Of a stretch of DNA of 64,000 nt, positions 61,146 to 64,000 are shown piece by piece. The notes below the pieces were generated by a model. That model searched no databases. It was not told the origin of the DNA and was given only the letters and a program-made list of their open reading frames with translations. This DNA is from Erysipelotrichaceae bacterium OPF54 (GTDB lineage: Bacteria; Bacillota_I; Bacilli_A; Erysipelotrichales; Erysipelotrichaceae): positions 1,465,659 through 1,529,658 of the forward strand of contig BQKD01000001.1 in the NCBI GenBank assembly GCA_022834735.1, in the 5' to 3' direction. How positions within the stretch are numbered: the first letter of the stretch is position 1; the number at the start of each line of letters is the position of its first letter. Made by a program: the position numbers and the translations under genes.

Positions 61146-62129
61146 ATGAAACGTATGTTAAGCGGCATCAAACCAACCGGGCGCCTGCATTTAGGCAACT
61201 ATATCGGCGCCATTTCGCAATTCAAAAAATATCAGGATGAATATGAAATGTTCATATTTATTGCAAACGAGCATGCAATAACAGTGCCTATCGAAGCAAA
61301 AGATTTACGCAAAAACACCAAAGACCTTGTTGCGCTGTATCTGGCCTGCGGCCTCGATCCAAGCAAAGCCACCATTTTCCTGCAAAGCGACGTCAGCGCC
61401 CATGCCAAACTAGGCTGGGTCATGACATGCATGTCCTATATGGGAGAGCTGCAGCGGATGACCCAGTATAAAGACAAGACCGCCAAAGGAGAAGCAGGGA
61501 TCACAGCCGGCCTGTTCACCTACCCTCCTCTCATGGCCGCCGATATCCTGTTATACGATGCCGACTATGTGCCGGTCGGAGTCGATCAGAAACAGCACGT
61601 CGAGCTGACCAGGACACTGGCCGAACGATTCAATCACCGCTATTCCGATACATTCAAGATCCCGGAACCGCTGACCACCAAAGTCGGACAGAAGGTGTAT
61701 TCCCTTCAGGATCCGACCAAAAAAATGTCCAAATCCGCATCCGACCCGAAAGGAACGATCGACCTGCTCGACGATCCGGCAGCAGCCCGCAAAAAGATCA
61801 TGTCTGCCAAGACCGATTCGATCGGCATCATCCAGTATGATCCGCAAGATCAGCCAGGACTCGCCAATCTGCTTACGATCCAGTCTGTCCTTACCGGCGA
61901 ACCGGTCGAATCGATCGTTTCCCGCTATGAAGGAAAAGGCTATGGAGAACTGAAAAAAGAAATCGGACAGACCGTTTTCGATTTCCTGACCGATCTGCAG
62001 GCACGATATAACGAGATCCTGACCAGCGGCAAAGTGGACGAAGTCTTAAAGGAAGGGGCCGAAAAAGCTTCCTTCATCGCCAACAAAAAGATCCGCAAGG
62101 TGTATAAAAAGATCGGGTTCACGATATGA
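61146..62129 (+). CDS. trpS: Tryptophanyl-tRNA synthetase
   Basis: A 327-residue class I synthetase with the HIGH-like element GRLHLGNYIG (as in TrpRS) and the KMSKS loop KKMSKSASDPKG. All conserved blocks (MAADILLYDADYVPVGVDQKQHVELTR) are present. ATG at 61146 is preceded by AGGAGG; the longer frame from 61068 spans the likely promoter. No T-box leader is visible. The AlkD-like gene overlaps its stop. Confidence 0.96.
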   Translation: MKRMLSGIKPTGRLHLGNYIGAISQFKKYQDEYEMFIFIANEHAITVPIEAKDLRKNTKDLVALYLACGLDPSKATIFLQSDVSAHAKLGWVMTCMSYMGELQRMTQYKDKTAKGEAGITAGLFTYPPLMAADILLYDADYVPVGVDQKQHVELTRTLAERFNHRYSDTFKIPEPLTTKVGQKVYSLQDPTKKMSKSASDPKGTIDLLDDPAAARKKIMSAKTDSIGIIQYDPQDQPGLANLLTIQSVLTGEPVESIVSRYEGKGYGELKKEIGQTVFDFLTDLQARYNEILTSGKVDEVLKEGAEKASFIANKKIRKVYKKIGFTI

Positions 62130-62803
62130 TCGATCTGGACGCCCTTCTTGCACCGTATATCGATGAATCATACCGCGACTTTCATGCCGCCCTCGTTCCA
62201 GGCAAAACGCTCAAAGGCATACGCACACCCGATCTGGAACGTATCGCAAAGACACTCGATCCCGGCTTTCTGGACGAACCTCTGCAGGACACGTATGAAT
62301 ACTCTGTCCTCTACGGCATGAAATGCGCTGACAAGCGCCTTGACCCTGAGCAGCACATCCGCTATCTGACCAGATGGCTTGCCACCAACGACAACTGGGC
62401 CGCCAACGACCTTGTCAGCAGCCGGCAGAAATGGATCCGCAAATATAAAAAAGAAATGATCCCGACCCTTGAAAAATGGCATCAGACAAACGAGCCATGG
62501 AAACAGCGGTTCGTATATACTCTTTTATTGATGCACTATAAGGAAACTAAAGACGAAGAGGTGATTTTTGACTTTTTAAGCCGGCCTTTCGTGCAGGAAT
62601 ACTATGTCCAGATGGCCGTCGCCTGGCTCTTATGCGAAATGCTCATCCGCTCGCCGGAACGTACCGAAACGTTTCTTGACCAGTCGGCTCTCGATCCCTT
62701 CACCAAACAAAAGGCATTTCAGAAAGCCGTCGAATCCAGACGGATCGGTTATGCAAAAAAACAGCTGTACAGACAACACAAAAAGAAGCTCGTTTCTGAA
62801 TGA
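62126..62803 (+). CDS. AlkD-like DNA alkylation repair protein
   Basis: A 225-residue all-helical HEAT-like repeat protein: GIRTPDLERIAKTL, YSVLYGMKCADK, NWAANDLVSSRQKWIRKYK, KQRFVYTLLLMHY and YYVQMAVAWLLCEMLIRSP match the AlkC/AlkD fold, which excises alkylated bases. The Trp and Asp expected in the NWxxxD element are present. ATG overlaps the trpS stop (ATGA), so it is translated from the same mRNA. Confidence 0.85.
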   Translation: MIDLDALLAPYIDESYRDFHAALVPGKTLKGIRTPDLERIAKTLDPGFLDEPLQDTYEYSVLYGMKCADKRLDPEQHIRYLTRWLATNDNWAANDLVSSRQKWIRKYKKEMIPTLEKWHQTNEPWKQRFVYTLLLMHYKETKDEEVIFDFLSRPFVQEYYVQMAVAWLLCEMLIRSPERTETFLDQSALDPFTKQKAFQKAVESRRIGYAKKQLYRQHKKKLVSE

Positions 62804-62826
62804 ATCAGAATTTGAGCTTCTTTTTT
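62781..62826. terminator. Bidirectional terminator between AlkD-like and uppP-like genes
   Basis: AAAAGAAGCTC/GAGCTTCTTTT stem with a 22-nt loop; the left arm lies inside the AlkD-like gene. Confidence 0.75.
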
Positions 62827-62833
62827 AGATCGA

Positions 62834-63655
62834 TCACAAAATGAATGCCGCAAAAAGCAGGATCCCGAACACAATCCGGTACCATCCAAAACTTTTTGCC
62901 GAATAGTTTTCCATAAAACGAGCAAACCATTTTAATGTGAACACGGAAGCAAGAAACGCCATGCAGCAGCCGACGATCAGGATCAGCACCTGAAACAAAG
63001 AAATCGCGCTTCCGTTGTAAATATACATATTCAGCGTGCCGATCGCATTCACGATCAGCACAGGCATGCCAGCCATCGCGCTGAAACGCGCCGCCACGCT
63101 TTTCGTACAGCCGGCGAGCAGAGCAGCGATCAGGGCCGCCGCATACATGGACGTTCCAGGAACGATCGCAAGACAAAGAAACAGGCCGATCCGGATCGCC
63201 ACGGACGCATTTATCTGCTCCATATGCAAGATCGAAACCGGAAGATGCGCATTCGAAACAAGGATCAGGATGATTCCGAAAGCGATCAGAGCCACACTGT
63301 ATACGAATGGCGCATTGAGCCATTCCTTCACCGAAGGAGCAAGGATCACCGACAGGAAACCGAGCGGCAGAGCAGCAAGCCCGATATACAGCCAGAGGCG
63401 AAGACTGTCCCGGCGCTTCGCGCTCCTTTTTTCATTCAGGAACGAAAACAGCTTGTCATGAAATAAATACAGCACCGCCGCCGCCGAACCGATCCGGATC
63501 AAACTGTGAAACAAGGCATAAAACGATTCATAGGAAAACGGCCAGAGCGTGTCGAGCAGCAGCATATGCGCCCCTTCGCTGACCGGAAGCCATTCAGTAA
63601 TTCCCGCCACCAGTCCGAAAACGATCGTCTGCAGCAGATCAGTAATAAAATGCAT
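62834..63655 (-). CDS. Divergent undecaprenyl-diphosphate phosphatase (UppP/BacA-like)
   Basis: A 273-residue polytopic membrane protein colinear with UppP: VAGITEWLPVSEGAH aligns residue-for-residue with the E. coli VEGLTEFLPVSSTGH. E21 and H30 are kept, but E17 is A17 and S27 is E27. The second active-site loop PGxSRSG reads PGTSMYA, so the catalytic arginine is M170. Textbook enzymes release Pi from undecaprenyl pyrophosphate for cell-wall synthesis; this member probably lacks that activity or uses another mechanism. It follows murD after 6 bp and is likely co-transcribed with it. Confidence 0.85.
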   Translation of the reverse strand: MHFITDLLQTIVFGLVAGITEWLPVSEGAHMLLLDTLWPFSYESFYALFHSLIRIGSAAAVLYLFHDKLFSFLNEKRSAKRRDSLRLWLYIGLAALPLGFLSVILAPSVKEWLNAPFVYSVALIAFGIILILVSNAHLPVSILHMEQINASVAIRIGLFLCLAIVPGTSMYAAALIAALLAGCTKSVAARFSAMAGMPVLIVNAIGTLNMYIYNGSAISLFQVLILIVGCCMAFLASVFTLKWFARFMENYSAKSFGWYRIVFGILLFAAFIL

Positions 63656-63661
63656 CCGGAA

Positions 63662-64000
63662 TTAATCCTTCCTGTACCGGTCGACCATCTCCTTGAAAAT
63701 CTCTCCGCGCACTTCATAGTTCCTGAACTGGTCAAACGACGAACAGGCAGGCGAAAGCAGCACCACATCCCCTGGAACCGCGATCTTCATCGCACGAGCG
63801 AATGCTTCCTCCATCGTCCCGACACTCGTCTGACGCGTAAAAATTTCCTTGAAATGATCTTTTGTCTGCCCGAAAGAGAAACAATGCTTGACCTCGTCAT
63901 CAAACTGTTTCAGATCATCAAAAGAGATGTGTTTGTCTTTTCCGCCGCACAGCAGGATCACATTGCGGTCAAAAGCCGATAATGCCGCACATGCCGCATG
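63662..64000 (-). CDS. murD: MurD, UDP-N-acetylmuramoylalanine-D-glutamate ligase (3' end)
   Basis: The C-terminal part of a Mur ligase runs off the window edge. VILLCGGKDKHISFDDL and VVLLSPACSSFDQFRNYEVRGEIFKEMV are the MurD C-terminal domain signatures. The enzyme adds D-glutamate to UDP-MurNAc-L-Ala in peptidoglycan synthesis. Pairing with a uppP-like gene fits a cell-wall context. Confidence 0.92.
   Translation of the reverse strand, partial: HAACAALSAFDRNVILLCGGKDKHISFDDLKQFDDEVKHCFSFGQTKDHFKEIFTRQTSVGTMEEAFARAMKIAVPGDVVLLSPACSSFDQFRNYEVRGEIFKEMVDRYRKD

Overview
The window looks like a chromosomal segment of a fermentative, anaerobic Bacillota bacterium of moderate GC. An Erysipelotrichia-like member fits best: low-GC Gram-positive style ribosome binding sites and promoters, a cmk-der-gpsA-HU cluster, two type III glutamine synthetases, NfnAB, pyruvate phosphate dikinase, Spx, and MurT/GatD-type cell-wall amidation. 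The class assignment is an inference from gene content, not a search result. I saw no rRNA, tRNA or CRISPR array.

Layout. 0-6 kb: end of gatD, a DegV protein, an MFS transporter, two lipoproteins and a metallo-beta-lactamase-fold hydrolase. 6-11.9 kb (minus strand): a VanY-like protein lacking a zinc ligand, then a compact housekeeping operon read from 11.2 to 7.0 kb (unknown tail-anchored protein, cmk, der, gpsA, HU) and efp. 11.9-14.1 kb: an IS1634-type insertion flanked by a 104-bp direct repeat, inserted just upstream of efp. 14.1-21.2 kb: a candidate small RNA, nfnAB, an AAC(3)-like acetyltransferase, a PLC-like protein coupled to a DUF2779 protein, and an AI-2E-family permease. 21.3-28.1 kb: pyrG, glnN copy 1, two related lipoproteins, a LUD protein and a secreted NlpC/P60-like protein. 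28.3-32.2 kb: a GH13 amylase, a small membrane protein, and a decayed sortase/pilin cluster with three frameshifts.

32.2-44.4 kb is a nitrogen-assimilation hub: YbaK, an ANTAR regulator and a degenerate glutamine synthetase homologue on the minus strand, divergent from glnN copy 2 (preceded by a strong leader terminator), asnB, gltB and gltD. Glutamine made by GlnN feeds AsnB and GltBD; NfnAB at 14-16.5 kb can supply NADPH. 44.5-51.8 kb holds a RelBE-type toxin-antitoxin pair, a MerR regulator, ridA, a GH1 glycosidase, a cyclophilin, a GNAT protein and a marR-flavodoxin-nitroreductase operon. 51.8-57.5 kb is an AT-rich eroded defence-like island: a brxL relic, a large DEAH helicase with a nuclease-like C-terminus, and an AlbA_2-type gene cut off by a second insertion sequence. 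57.6-64 kb: ppdK with an exact cre match, spx, trpS, an AlkD-like protein, a divergent uppP and the end of murD.

Recurrent themes are translational coupling by stop/start overlaps (TAATG, ATGA, TGATG) and several enzyme homologues that have lost textbook catalytic residues (GS-like, VanY-like, UppP-like, MBL-fold). EF-P carries arginine at position 32 within a loop that resembles the rhamnosylated EF-P type of Pseudomonas. Family comparisons throughout are from knowledge of the families, not from searches.
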